Positions 15,630-23,176 of a stretch of 64,000 bases of DNA are shown here, piece after piece. The notes beneath the pieces are model-generated. The model saw only the letters and a program-made list of their open reading frames with translations, was not told the origin of the DNA and did not search any database. The DNA comes from an uncultured Prevotellaceae bacterium. Lineage in GTDB: Bacteria; Bacteroidota; Bacteroidia; Bacteroidales; Muribaculaceae. The position numbers and the translations under genes are program-made. The stretch covers positions 65,110 to 129,109 of the forward strand of contig CAJLMA010000007.1 in NCBI GenBank assembly GCA_905207705.1, read 5' to 3'. Numbering within the stretch: position 1 is the first letter of the stretch; each line of letters starts with the position of its first letter.

Positions 15630-16604
15630 TTACTTGCTGCGGGCAATGATGTAGTCGAATATAGACTTGAACGAATCTATTGTTTGGTTGTCGCCATACC
15701 GGCTTATTATTTCATTGGCTTCTTTCCTGATTTGTTCCATCTTTGCGTATGCGTAATCAATGCCTCCGGCTTTCTTGGCATATTCGATCAGCGTTGAAAT
15801 ATCTTCGCTCGAGAGCTCTTTCTTGCGGCTTATTTCAATCATTTTGCCGTGTTCGGGCATGTCGGTTCGCGACAGCGCGTAAATCAGCGGCAACGTCATT
15901 TTTCCTTCACGCAGGTCGTTGCCTGTCGGCTTGCCCACGTCGGGGTTGTCGAAGTAGTCGAAGATGTCATCTTTAATTTGGAAGCATACGCCGAGCATTT
16001 CGGCATATTCCATCAGGTTGGCAAGGTCTTCGTCTGAAGCTCCTGAGGCATATCCGCCCACTTGTACGCAGCTTCTGAAAAGGGAAGCAGTCTTGTGGCG
16101 TATTATTTCGAGGTACCTCTTTTCGTCAATGTTGTGGTTTCGGGCGTTGTCGATTTGTTCTATTTCGCCGAGTGATAGCTCGCGTCCGAGTTTTGCCATG
16201 ATTGATATGATTTTGAACTCTCCAGTCGCTTCGGCGCAATACAGTGCTCCGCTCACGAAGAAGTCTCCTACCAAAACGGCTATGTGGTTGTCCCATATTC
16301 GGTTTATCGTGGGGCACCCGCGGCGTTCTTTCGACTCGTCGATTACATCGTCGTGTATCAGTGATGCGTTGTGCAGCATTTCTATTGCTGCTCCGGCATA
16401 AATAACCTTGTCGGTGGCTCCGCCGAAGAGGTGTCCGCTCAAGATTACCAAGACGGGACGCAATTGCTTGCCTTTGGAAGCAAGGAAATTGTGTACTATT
16501 TGCTGCATCAGCTGGCTTGGGCTTTCAAGTGTGTCGCTTATTATCTTGTTAAGCCTTGCAAGGTCGTCCGAAATGCTGTCTTGTATTTTTTGAAAAGAAA
16601 CCAT
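15630..16604 (-). CDS. ispB: polyprenyl diphosphate synthase (octaprenyl/heptaprenyl type)
   Basis: A trans-prenyltransferase chain elongation enzyme that makes the isoprenoid tail of menaquinone. The first Asp-rich motif is LIHDDVIDESKERRG (DDxxD), the second is FQIKDDIFDYF, and GKQLRP near residue 50 binds isopentenyl diphosphate. At 324 residues it fits the long-chain class. The exact chain length cannot be read from sequence, so the symbol is by family. A TATTTTTG element at 16622-16629 gives a short leader to ATG 16604. Confidence 0.9.
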   Translation of the reverse strand: MVSFQKIQDSISDDLARLNKIISDTLESPSQLMQQIVHNFLASKGKQLRPVLVILSGHLFGGATDKVIYAGAAIEMLHNASLIHDDVIDESKERRGCPTINRIWDNHIAVLVGDFFVSGALYCAEATGEFKIISIMAKLGRELSLGEIEQIDNARNHNIDEKRYLEIIRHKTASLFRSCVQVGGYASGASDEDLANLMEYAEMLGVCFQIKDDIFDYFDNPDVGKPTGNDLREGKMTLPLIYALSRTDMPEHGKMIEISRKKELSSEDISTLIEYAKKAGGIDYAYAKMEQIRKEANEIISRYGDNQTIDSFKSIFDYIIARSK

Positions 16605-16621
16605 GTCGTTTTATTGGTTTG

Positions 16622-16629
16622 CAAAAATA
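16622..16629 (-). promoter_or_regulatory. -7 element for ispB-rnhB
   Basis: TATTTTTG on the minus strand, 18 bases before the ispB start codon. No clear -33 match. Confidence 0.4.
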
Positions 16630-16747
16630 CGAAAAAATCGCAAATGGGCTTTTAATTTTCCTTTGAAAAGTAAATTTTGACTTTTTTCAATGTTTTCGTT
16701 GGTTTTAAGTCTTGTCGTGACATTCAGTTAGCCTGTCGTGGCGCAAT

Positions 16748-17959
16748 TCATGGATTTATCTTTTGCAATTCTATGCGGAATTTGGTTCCAACACCGACTT
16801 CCGAGTCTTTAACATATATCTTGCCTTCGTGGTATTCTTCAATGATTCGCTTGACGAGAGTCAATCCGAGTCCCCATCCGCGTTTTTTAGTAGTGTATCC
16901 GGGATTGAACACAGTTTTAAAATTTTTTCGTGCTATTCCTTTGCCTGTGTCGGTCAAGTCGATATATACCATCTTTACTGATGATGCGTTGTCGACATCC
17001 ACGGTTATGTGTCCTTCACCTTGCATCGCGTCGACAGCATTCTTTGTCAGGTTTTCCATTACCCATTCAAACAGTGGCAGGCACAGCATTACTCCGCAAT
17101 CCTCTTCAGGCAGGTTGACTGTCAGTTTTACTCTCGCCGAAATACGCGATTTCATGTATTCGAGACTTTCGTTGACGGCCTCGTTTACAAATGCGAGTTC
17201 CATTTCGGGCTTTGAGCCTATTTTGGAGAATCTGTCGGCTATGACCGACAGCCGGTGAACGTCGGTGTTCATGTCGGATATTATCTCTTTGTCAACCCCC
17301 GAAGCTTCAAGCATTTGTATCCATGCCATTATCGAAGATATCGGCGTTCCGAGCTGGTGGGCTGTTTCTTTGGATAATCCTACCCACACTTTGTTTTGTT
17401 CGGCTTTTTTTATGTTTATGATTGCAAAATATACGATGATGACAAATATAAGCAGCACGGCAAGTTGTATGTAAGGGAAGAATGCCAGCCGTTTAAGCAC
17501 GGTGGAGTCTTCATAGTACAGGTCTTGCACTGTGGTGTCGTCGATTTTTATGGTTATGTGGTTTGGAGAGTTTTTAAGGGCATCCAGTTTGCTTTCGAGG
17601 AATGCCATGTTGCCGGGTGAAATGTTGTAAGGCGACAATGAGTCTACCGGTTCGGGGAGCTTGAAGTTCCTGTGCAGCAGTATCGAGCCGTCGCCATCGA
17701 CAAGCAGCACCGGAATGTTATGGTTGCCTTCAATTATGCTGAACAGGAAGTCTACATTGGTGTCGTTGCTGTTCCCTGTCATTGTGGCAAGTTCTTTCGT
17801 CGCGTTTGCCCATATCTGCATCCTTTCGCGTTCTTGCGCGGCAAGGTCTTTGACCAGTGCGTTAGAGATGTAAAGGAAAGTGCCTACGAGTATGAGAGCC
17901 ACGATTATGAAAACGAATTTCCATATTCTCCGTGAGTCGTATATGTTGCGTAGAAACAT
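16748..17959 (-). CDS. membrane sensor histidine kinase
   Basis: The 403 residues have two membrane segments (about 13-33 and 150-172) around a periplasmic sensing region of about 115 residues. The cytoplasmic part has the phospho-acceptor motif KETAHQLGTPISS, an N box (FEWVMENLTKNAVDAM) and G boxes (DTGKGI; KRGWGLGLTL), so it is a complete HisKA/HATPase_c kinase. There is no HAMP-like linker of obvious length and no response regulator next to it, so it is an orphan kinase by position. It follows the HAD phosphatase gene by 47 bases. The signal it senses is unknown. Confidence 0.92.
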   Translation of the reverse strand: MFLRNIYDSRRIWKFVFIIVALILVGTFLYISNALVKDLAAQERERMQIWANATKELATMTGNSNDTNVDFLFSIIEGNHNIPVLLVDGDGSILLHRNFKLPEPVDSLSPYNISPGNMAFLESKLDALKNSPNHITIKIDDTTVQDLYYEDSTVLKRLAFFPYIQLAVLLIFVIIVYFAIINIKKAEQNKVWVGLSKETAHQLGTPISSIMAWIQMLEASGVDKEIISDMNTDVHRLSVIADRFSKIGSKPEMELAFVNEAVNESLEYMKSRISARVKLTVNLPEEDCGVMLCLPLFEWVMENLTKNAVDAMQGEGHITVDVDNASSVKMVYIDLTDTGKGIARKNFKTVFNPGYTTKKRGWGLGLTLVKRIIEEYHEGKIYVKDSEVGVGTKFRIELQKINP

Positions 17960-18006
17960 GGTCGGTATAGTTGGAATATTGCTGTTATGATAATGTTTAA
18001 TCGCGC

Positions 18007-18858
18007 TTATTGCTTCGCATTGGCTTCAATCCATCGTGCCACGCAATCATCGTCGTTGCTCGTCTTAAGCACTTCGTCGGCAATGTTTTTCACTTCATCC
18101 ACGGCATTTGAAGGTGCCACGCTGTAATCGGCAAGTTTCATCATTTCAATGTCGTTTACATTGTCGCCAAATGCCACGATTTTGTCAAATCCGTATGTCT
18201 CTATAATAGCGCGTATTGCAGTGGCTTTTGAAACGCACGAGGCATATATTTCAAGGTATGCCGAATCGGCATCATATATGTCACGGTAGAAAATAGGGTG
18301 GCAGTCGATGCGTCCGGCCACTATGTCGCGGTACACGTCGTGCATAGTGTCATAAGGACCGGTGGAGAAAATAATCAATGCCGGGTGCATCGATGTCGCA
18401 TAAGGCGTGTCGTTGAATATGAATTGCTTGTAGCGAGTGCCGCCGCGAGTGGATACGAATTCCTTCTCTTTTGGAGACAATTCGGGCAAGTGGTAAGCAA
18501 GCAGTTGCGGCCCTGACTGCCTGTAAATGAACGGATGCATCCCGTGGCATTCATATATTCGGCATAATTCGGAGATTATGCTTTCGGGAATGTGCCAAGT
18601 GCGTGAATATTCCGAAGCCGATTCGTTCCACAAAGCAGCTCCTGCCATTACTACTGCCGGAAGTTTCAGGCCGGTGGCCGACAGTAATTGCATTGCTGTT
18701 GCCGGGGTGCGAGCCGTGGCTATTGTGAAATTCAGTCCGTTTCCTTCAATCAGGTTATGCAAGATGCGTGCACTTGTTTCCGACACCACGCCGTTGCGGT
18801 TCAATAATGTGCCGTCAAGGTCGGTGATGTATAGGATGTTTTCTTCGTTTGCGTACAT
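18007..18858 (-). CDS. Cof-type HAD-family phosphatase
   Basis: A haloacid dehalogenase-family hydrolase of the Cof subclass, which dephosphorylates sugar phosphates or flavin/cofactor precursors. DLDGTLLNRNG near residues 12-22 holds the nucleophile Asp; motif II is IATARTP and the motif III/IV region is KATAIR...VAFGDNVNDIEMM. From ATG 18858 it has 283 residues. A longer frame begins at TTG 18903, but TATATTTG (18879-18886) puts the 5' end of the transcript after that codon. It is divergent from the GH3-family gene. Substrate unknown. Confidence 0.9.
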   Translation of the reverse strand: MYANEENILYITDLDGTLLNRNGVVSETSARILHNLIEGNGLNFTIATARTPATAMQLLSATGLKLPAVVMAGAALWNESASEYSRTWHIPESIISELCRIYECHGMHPFIYRQSGPQLLAYHLPELSPKEKEFVSTRGGTRYKQFIFNDTPYATSMHPALIIFSTGPYDTMHDVYRDIVAGRIDCHPIFYRDIYDADSAYLEIYASCVSKATAIRAIIETYGFDKIVAFGDNVNDIEMMKLADYSVAPSNAVDEVKNIADEVLKTSNDDDCVARWIEANAKQ

Positions 18859-18878
18859 GTAATGTTCAAAACTTTTTA

Positions 18879-18886
18879 CAAATATA
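18879..18886 (-). promoter_or_regulatory. -7 element for the HAD phosphatase gene
   Basis: TATATTTG on the minus strand, predicted transcription start near 18876 and an 18-base leader to ATG 18858. Confidence 0.5.
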
Positions 18887-18989
18887 GTGAAAGTCGAGGG
18901 CAATAGGAAAATTTTTGAAGTATAGAGGTACGAGCTGTTACAAGTGTAAAAATAACCGTAATGTTACAGGCGTTGTGGGACAAAAGGTG

Positions 18990-18997
18990 TATCTTTG
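18990..18997 (+). promoter_or_regulatory. -7 element for the GH3-family gene
   Basis: TATCTTTG on the plus strand with predicted start near 19001, 50 bases before ATG 19051. It lies within a longer alternative reading frame and so supports the downstream start. Confidence 0.5.
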
Positions 18998-19050
18998 CAA
19001 GAAACGACAGGTGTGCCGTTCTTTGGCCTGCCTGTGAATTTAAAGGTGGA

Positions 19051-20571
19051 ATGTTGAATTTTACTCCATTAGTAAGACCGATATTTGAAAGCCGCATAAG
19101 GCAATCGCAACGATTTATAGATTTTGGCGACGTAGTACAGCGCGAGCAGTTGCAGGAGCTTATAGGCCAGGCAAGTTTTACGGAAGTAGGGTTGAAATAC
19201 AAGTTTGCCGACGGATTAAGCTACAAGCAATTCAGTGAGCGTGTGCCACTGCATTGTTATGAAGACCTGCGGCCACAAATAATGCGCATGGTCAATGGTG
19301 AAGCCAATGTGCTGTGGCGTGGTACGGCGATGAACTTTGCCCAGTCATCGGGAACGAGCGATGGCAAAAGCAAGTACATTCCCATTACGGCCGATTCCTT
19401 CAGGCGTTGCCATTATCAAGGTGGTTTTGATGTCGTGGCCCACTATTTGAATCTCAATCCCGGAAGCCGCATATTCTCAGGCAAGGGTTTCATTCTTGGA
19501 GGCAGTTTTGCCAATGAGTTGAAATTGCCTCGTGGAGTCAGGGTGGGAGACCTTTCGGCCAATCTTATTGAAAATATCAATCCGCTGGCCAATCTTGTGC
19601 GTGTTCCAAGCAAACGTGTTGCGCTGTTGGAAGACTGGGAGAAGAAACTCCCTGCACTTGTTGAAAGCAGCCGTAAAGAGGACATAACCAACATATCGGG
19701 CGTCCCGTCGTGGTTTTTGACGGTGATAGAAGAGGTGTTGAAGCGCGAGGGGGTGCAGTGCATACATGATGTGTGGCCGCATCTCGAGGTGTTTTTCCAC
19801 GGTGGGATAAGTTTTGAGCCTTATCGCGACCGGTATGCCGAGATATGCGACAATAGCAAGATGCATTATCTCGAAACTTATAACGCGTCGGAAGGGTTCT
19901 TTGCTGTGCAGACATCATGGGACACCAATGCCATGATGCTATTGCTCGACGTGGGCGTATTTTATGAGTTCATCCCTGTCGAGGAGGCCGATAGCGACAA
20001 TCCGCGAGTACTACCTCTGTGGGAAGTGGAACCGGGTAGGACATATGCGCTTGTAATCACGGCCAATAACGGCTTGTGGCGGTATAAGATTGGCGACACG
20101 GTGAAAGTAGAGCAGGTTGCCCCCGTGAAAATAAAAATAGCAGGTCGAACGAAGCATTTTATAAATGCCTTTGGCGAGGAGTTGATGGTGTTCAATGCCG
20201 ACGAGGCGATAAAACGCGCTTGTCGCGATACCGGCGCTTCGGTCGAAGATTATACGGCTGCGCCGGTGTATGCGGCCGGAGGCAATCACGGACATCACCA
20301 GTGGCTTGTGGAATTTTCGCAGTTGCCTGCCGATTTGCAGGGGTTTGCCGACAGCCTCGACCGTCATTTGAAGGAGGTCAATTCCGATTATGAGGCTAAG
20401 CGTTACAAAGGCTTGTTCCTTGACGGACCAGAGATTGTGCCGGCTCATAAAGGTCTGTTTGATAAGTGGCTTGGTGCCACGGGCAAGTTGGGCGGCCAGC
20501 GCAAAGTGCCCCGATTGAGCAATGACCGTGCATTGATTTCACGGCTGCTTGAGATGAATAATGAAATATGA
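19051..20571 (+). CDS. GH3 auxin-responsive promoter family protein
   Basis: A 506-residue member of the GH3 family (an acyl-adenylating, ANL-like fold). Plant members join amino acids to hormones; the bacterial role is unsettled. Visible family features are the ATP loop SSGTSDGKSKYIP, the YNASEGFFAVQ region and GLWRYKIGDTV, followed by the C-terminal domain with AGRTKHFINAFGEEL. The frame could be extended to ATG 18961, but that lies before the promoter element; MLNFTPLVRPIFESR from ATG 19051 fits the family. It is followed by the phosphatase gene after 29 bases. Confidence 0.9.
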   Translation: MLNFTPLVRPIFESRIRQSQRFIDFGDVVQREQLQELIGQASFTEVGLKYKFADGLSYKQFSERVPLHCYEDLRPQIMRMVNGEANVLWRGTAMNFAQSSGTSDGKSKYIPITADSFRRCHYQGGFDVVAHYLNLNPGSRIFSGKGFILGGSFANELKLPRGVRVGDLSANLIENINPLANLVRVPSKRVALLEDWEKKLPALVESSRKEDITNISGVPSWFLTVIEEVLKREGVQCIHDVWPHLEVFFHGGISFEPYRDRYAEICDNSKMHYLETYNASEGFFAVQTSWDTNAMMLLLDVGVFYEFIPVEEADSDNPRVLPLWEVEPGRTYALVITANNGLWRYKIGDTVKVEQVAPVKIKIAGRTKHFINAFGEELMVFNADEAIKRACRDTGASVEDYTAAPVYAAGGNHGHHQWLVEFSQLPADLQGFADSLDRHLKEVNSDYEAKRYKGLFLDGPEIVPAHKGLFDKWLGATGKLGGQRKVPRLSNDRALISRLLEMNNEI

Positions 20572-20600
20572 ATTAAACAACCATTTAAAATACAAGAGAT

Positions 20601-21986
20601 ATGTTTTCAAGATTAATTTCTTCCATTTTGTGCCTTGCAGTGGCTGTCGGGGTGTCGGCGGCACCTAAGTACATTTTCTATTTCATAGGAGACGGAATGG
20701 GAATGGGGCATGTTATGGCTACCGAGACTTATAATCGTACCGTGCTGGGCAACGACGAGCACATCACCATGATGCAATTCCCGGTGGCTTCGCTTGCCAT
20801 GACCTACTCGGCAAGTAGCAAGATAACAGATTCGGCTGCTGCCGGAACGGCTCTTTCAACAGGATTCAAGACCAACAACGGAATGCTCGGAGTGACTCCC
20901 GATACCGTGCCTGTTACAAGTATTGCCAAAGAATTGAAATCGCGTGGTTATGGAGTAGCCATAGCAACTTCCGTTCCGCCCGATGACGCGACTCCGGGTG
21001 CGTTCTATGCGCATGTGCCGAGCCGCAGCATGTATTATGAAATAGGTCTTGACATGGCTCACAGTGGTTATGACATGTTCGTGGGTTCGAAATTGCGCGG
21101 ATTGACCGACAAGAAGGGCAATAGCACCGGATTGCTCGATTCGCTCCGTGTAAACGGTTATACAGTGGTCCAAGGCAGGGCAGAATTTGAGAAAAACAAG
21201 GACAAGGATAAAATTGTGTTGCTCAACAACGACAGCTCGCTTGAGCATTTCGGTTATACGATAGACAGCATAGATGCCAATTTGCATCTGCCTTATGTCA
21301 CCCAGGCTTGTCTCGACCACTTGATGCGTGTTTCGCCCGACAAGTTCTTCATGATGGTAGAAGGCGGAAATATCGACTGGGCGGCTCATGCCAATGATGG
21401 CGGTGCCGTAGTGAAGGAAGTCCTTAATTTCAACGAGGCTATAAGGATTGCTTATGATTTCTATTTGCAACATCCCGATGAGACGTTGATTGTCGTTACA
21501 GCTGACCACAATACCGGAGGAATGCAGATGGGCGTTTCGGGAGGACCTAAGGAGGTGAACTTGAAGAACATGGATTACCAACGCATTTCGATAGAGAAAT
21601 TCCAACAATATTGCAAAGGTCTTATCGACTCGGGCAAGAATATCGACTGGGATGGCATGAAGGCATTCTTGTCGGAAAATCTTGGATTGTATTCGGCAAT
21701 AAAGTTGAGCGAAGAGCAAAACGAGACTTTGAAGGAAAAATTTGAAAAGACATTTGTGGAACACGATAGTGACGACACGGAGACTTTGTATGCCACTTAT
21801 AATGAATTTGTTGATGCAGTGTTCGACACGCTTGACCATTGCAACGGAATAGGTTGGACTACCACGAGCCACTGTGGTGATTTCGTCCCCGTGTTTGCCG
21901 TGGGAGTGGGAGCCGAGAGATTCAGCCAAGCTAACAATAATATAGAATTACCAATGAAGATAAGGGAAATAGTCGGCTTGAAATAA
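20601..21986 (+). CDS. alkaline phosphatase, exported
   Basis: A 461-residue alkaline phosphatase with a signal peptide (MFSRLISSILCLAVAVGVSA). It shows FIGDGMGMGH (metal-binding Asp31), TDSAAAGTALSTG (nucleophile Ser79), the metal-binding sets NIDWAAHAND and ADHNTGG, and SHCGDFVPVFAVG near the C-terminus. It should release phosphate from esters in the periplasm. It probably shares a transcript with the GH3-family gene and ends at a strong terminator. A paralogue of E. coli PhoA by family rather than by close similarity. Confidence 0.93.
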   Translation: MFSRLISSILCLAVAVGVSAAPKYIFYFIGDGMGMGHVMATETYNRTVLGNDEHITMMQFPVASLAMTYSASSKITDSAAAGTALSTGFKTNNGMLGVTPDTVPVTSIAKELKSRGYGVAIATSVPPDDATPGAFYAHVPSRSMYYEIGLDMAHSGYDMFVGSKLRGLTDKKGNSTGLLDSLRVNGYTVVQGRAEFEKNKDKDKIVLLNNDSSLEHFGYTIDSIDANLHLPYVTQACLDHLMRVSPDKFFMMVEGGNIDWAAHANDGGAVVKEVLNFNEAIRIAYDFYLQHPDETLIVVTADHNTGGMQMGVSGGPKEVNLKNMDYQRISIEKFQQYCKGLIDSGKNIDWDGMKAFLSENLGLYSAIKLSEEQNETLKEKFEKTFVEHDSDDTETLYATYNEFVDAVFDTLDHCNGIGWTTTSHCGDFVPVFAVGVGAERFSQANNNIELPMKIREIVGLK

Positions 21987-22018
21987 AGATTTTCGACGGT
22001 AATTTTTTCGATTACGAT

Positions 22019-22060
22019 ACAGCAGGCAGGTGTTTCGGCATTGCCTGCTGTTTTTGTTTT
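22019..22060 (+). terminator. terminator after the alkaline phosphatase gene
   Basis: ACAGCAGGCA (22019-22028) pairs with TGCCTGCTGT (22042-22051), followed by a T-rich tract (TTTTGTTTTT). Confidence 0.88.
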
Positions 22061-22087
22061 TGGGCAGGCTGCTTGCATTATGTGATG

Positions 22088-22124
22088 TAAAAAAAGAGGT
22101 TGTCCTCGTAAAGGACAGCCTCTT
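22088..22124 (-). terminator. terminator of the 195-nt candidate RNA
   Basis: AAGAGGCTGTCCT and AGGACAACCTCTT (minus strand, 22124-22112 with 22106-22094) form a 13-bp stem with one G-U, then seven T residues. Confidence 0.88.
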
Positions 22125-22284
22125 GCCATCATTCTTCTTGTTGAAGATATGATGAGTGTCGGTTCGTATCGGTTCGACATTCACATGTATCCACTATACT
22201 TACGACATAGGGAAATTTAGACTAGATGATTTGAGAACAACGCTTTTACACGCTTGTTACAATCACGTTCACACATGAACACAT
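22088..22284 (-). ncRNA. candidate non-coding RNA, about 195 nt
   Basis: A free-standing minus-strand unit between the alkaline phosphatase gene and the next lipoprotein gene. It has the -7 element TATATTTG (22287-22294), about 155 bases with small stems (GTTCA/TGAAC near the 5' end; TGTCG/CGACA in the middle), and a strong terminator. No convincing protein frame fills it. Ends that pair with each other, expected of 6S RNA, were not found, and tmRNA, RNase P and SRP RNA landmarks are absent. Confidence 0.5.
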
Positions 22285-22286
22285 TG

Positions 22287-22294
22287 CAAATATA
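22287..22294 (-). promoter_or_regulatory. -7 element of the 195-nt candidate RNA
   Basis: TATATTTG on the minus strand matches TAnnTTTG; the -33 region reads TTAC and is weak. Confidence 0.45.
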
Positions 22295-22457
22295 ATGATA
22301 TTTTGCATAAAAAAGTAATTTAAAAAGTAAAAATACGCGCTTAATGTAAAATTATCTTAAAATATGCCTTGTCGAAATAAAAATGACAGCATATTTCGTG
22401 GCGGCGCGTATCGCTTGCCTGTCGTTTAAGCAAATTTCTCGTGAATGAGCGGTGTCT

Positions 22458-23003
22458 TCATTTTGTTGAATTCGGAGCAAAAATGATTGTTTCACACCCC
22501 TCGAATTTGCCTTTTATTATGTCGTTGGCATATTCTATCGACATTTTGCGTGAGGACGGAGATTTCAGCCGGTAAAGTTCGATAAACGGATCTTTGTATT
22601 TGATGTGGGACATCAACTCGTCGATTGACGGGGCTTTGTCCATTGCGGCATATTCCTCATAAGTGTAGTCGGTGAATACGGTGTTGGAAGATATGCCCCT
22701 GCGGTCGAGCAAGTAGCCTTCAATAAGTTTTTGTGGCACGGCAAGAGTGCCGTTGTAGTACAGGTCGGACGGAGCGGGGTAGTTGGTGATTCGAGTCTTT
22801 GATTCGTCCATTGTCACCGGGACGAGATTGTCGTAGTTTCCTGCTGTTTTGTAAATAATCATTGGGGGTAATGCTGCCGCAGTTCCTACCATTTTTTGTT
22901 CATAACGGAAACTTTGTCCTTCTGACGGGTCGGTTGTGCTGCCCGATGTTTTGCAAGATATTGCTGCCATTGCAAGGAATAATAGTATGACGATCTGTTT
23001 CAT
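22458..23003 (-). CDS. small lipoprotein of unknown function
   Basis: A 181-residue product with a lipoprotein signal, MKQIVILLFLAMAAISC (lipobox AISC). The mature part is soluble, with a possible TMDESKTRITNYPAP segment and several aromatic residues. No family is recognised. A longer frame starts at TTG 23027 but would place eight polar residues before the signal; ATG 23003 is preferred. It lies downstream of the C10 peptidase gene on the same strand but beyond that gene's terminator, so it likely has its own transcript. Confidence 0.7.
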   Translation of the reverse strand: MKQIVILLFLAMAAISCKTSGSTTDPSEGQSFRYEQKMVGTAAALPPMIIYKTAGNYDNLVPVTMDESKTRITNYPAPSDLYYNGTLAVPQKLIEGYLLDRRGISSNTVFTDYTYEEYAAMDKAPSIDELMSHIKYKDPFIELYRLKSPSSRKMSIEYANDIIKGKFEGCETIIFAPNSTK

Positions 23004-23074
23004 GATAGTAATTTTATCTGTTTCCAATTGTAAATATACGTTTTTTGTTTAAACGATAGAAACAAATTGTCGTA

Positions 23075-23090
23075 TGTTTCACATGAAACA
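23075..23090. other. parS-like 16-mer with one central mismatch
   Basis: TGTTTCACATGAAACA differs at one central base from the chromosomal ParB site TGTTTCACGTGAAACA. It lies in a non-coding gap next to the C10 peptidase terminator. A better match is at 40596-40611. Confidence 0.35.
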
Positions 23091-23093
23091 ATC

Positions 23094-23133
23094 AAAAAAG
23101 ACAGGACGAAGGAGTTCCCTCCTTCGTCCTGTC
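23094..23133 (-). terminator. terminator of the C10 peptidase gene
   Basis: GACAGGACGAAGGA (23100-23113) pairs perfectly with TCCTTCGTCCTGTC (23120-23133), a 14-bp stem with a 6-base loop. On the minus strand it is followed by TTTTTTGATT. Confidence 0.92.
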
Positions 23134-23176
23134 CTATTGGCAGATGAAATATTTGCACGCAACGATGTTGCGATGG

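Noticed and set aside
21948..22184. Minus-strand frame through the 195-nt RNA region into the phosphatase terminator
   Set aside because: It passes through two strong terminator hairpins and the 3' end of the opposing gene, so it is unlikely to be translated as a whole.
22088..22284. Assignment of the 195-nt unit as 6S RNA
   Set aside because: The 5' and 3' ends do not pair as required for the closing stem of 6S RNA.
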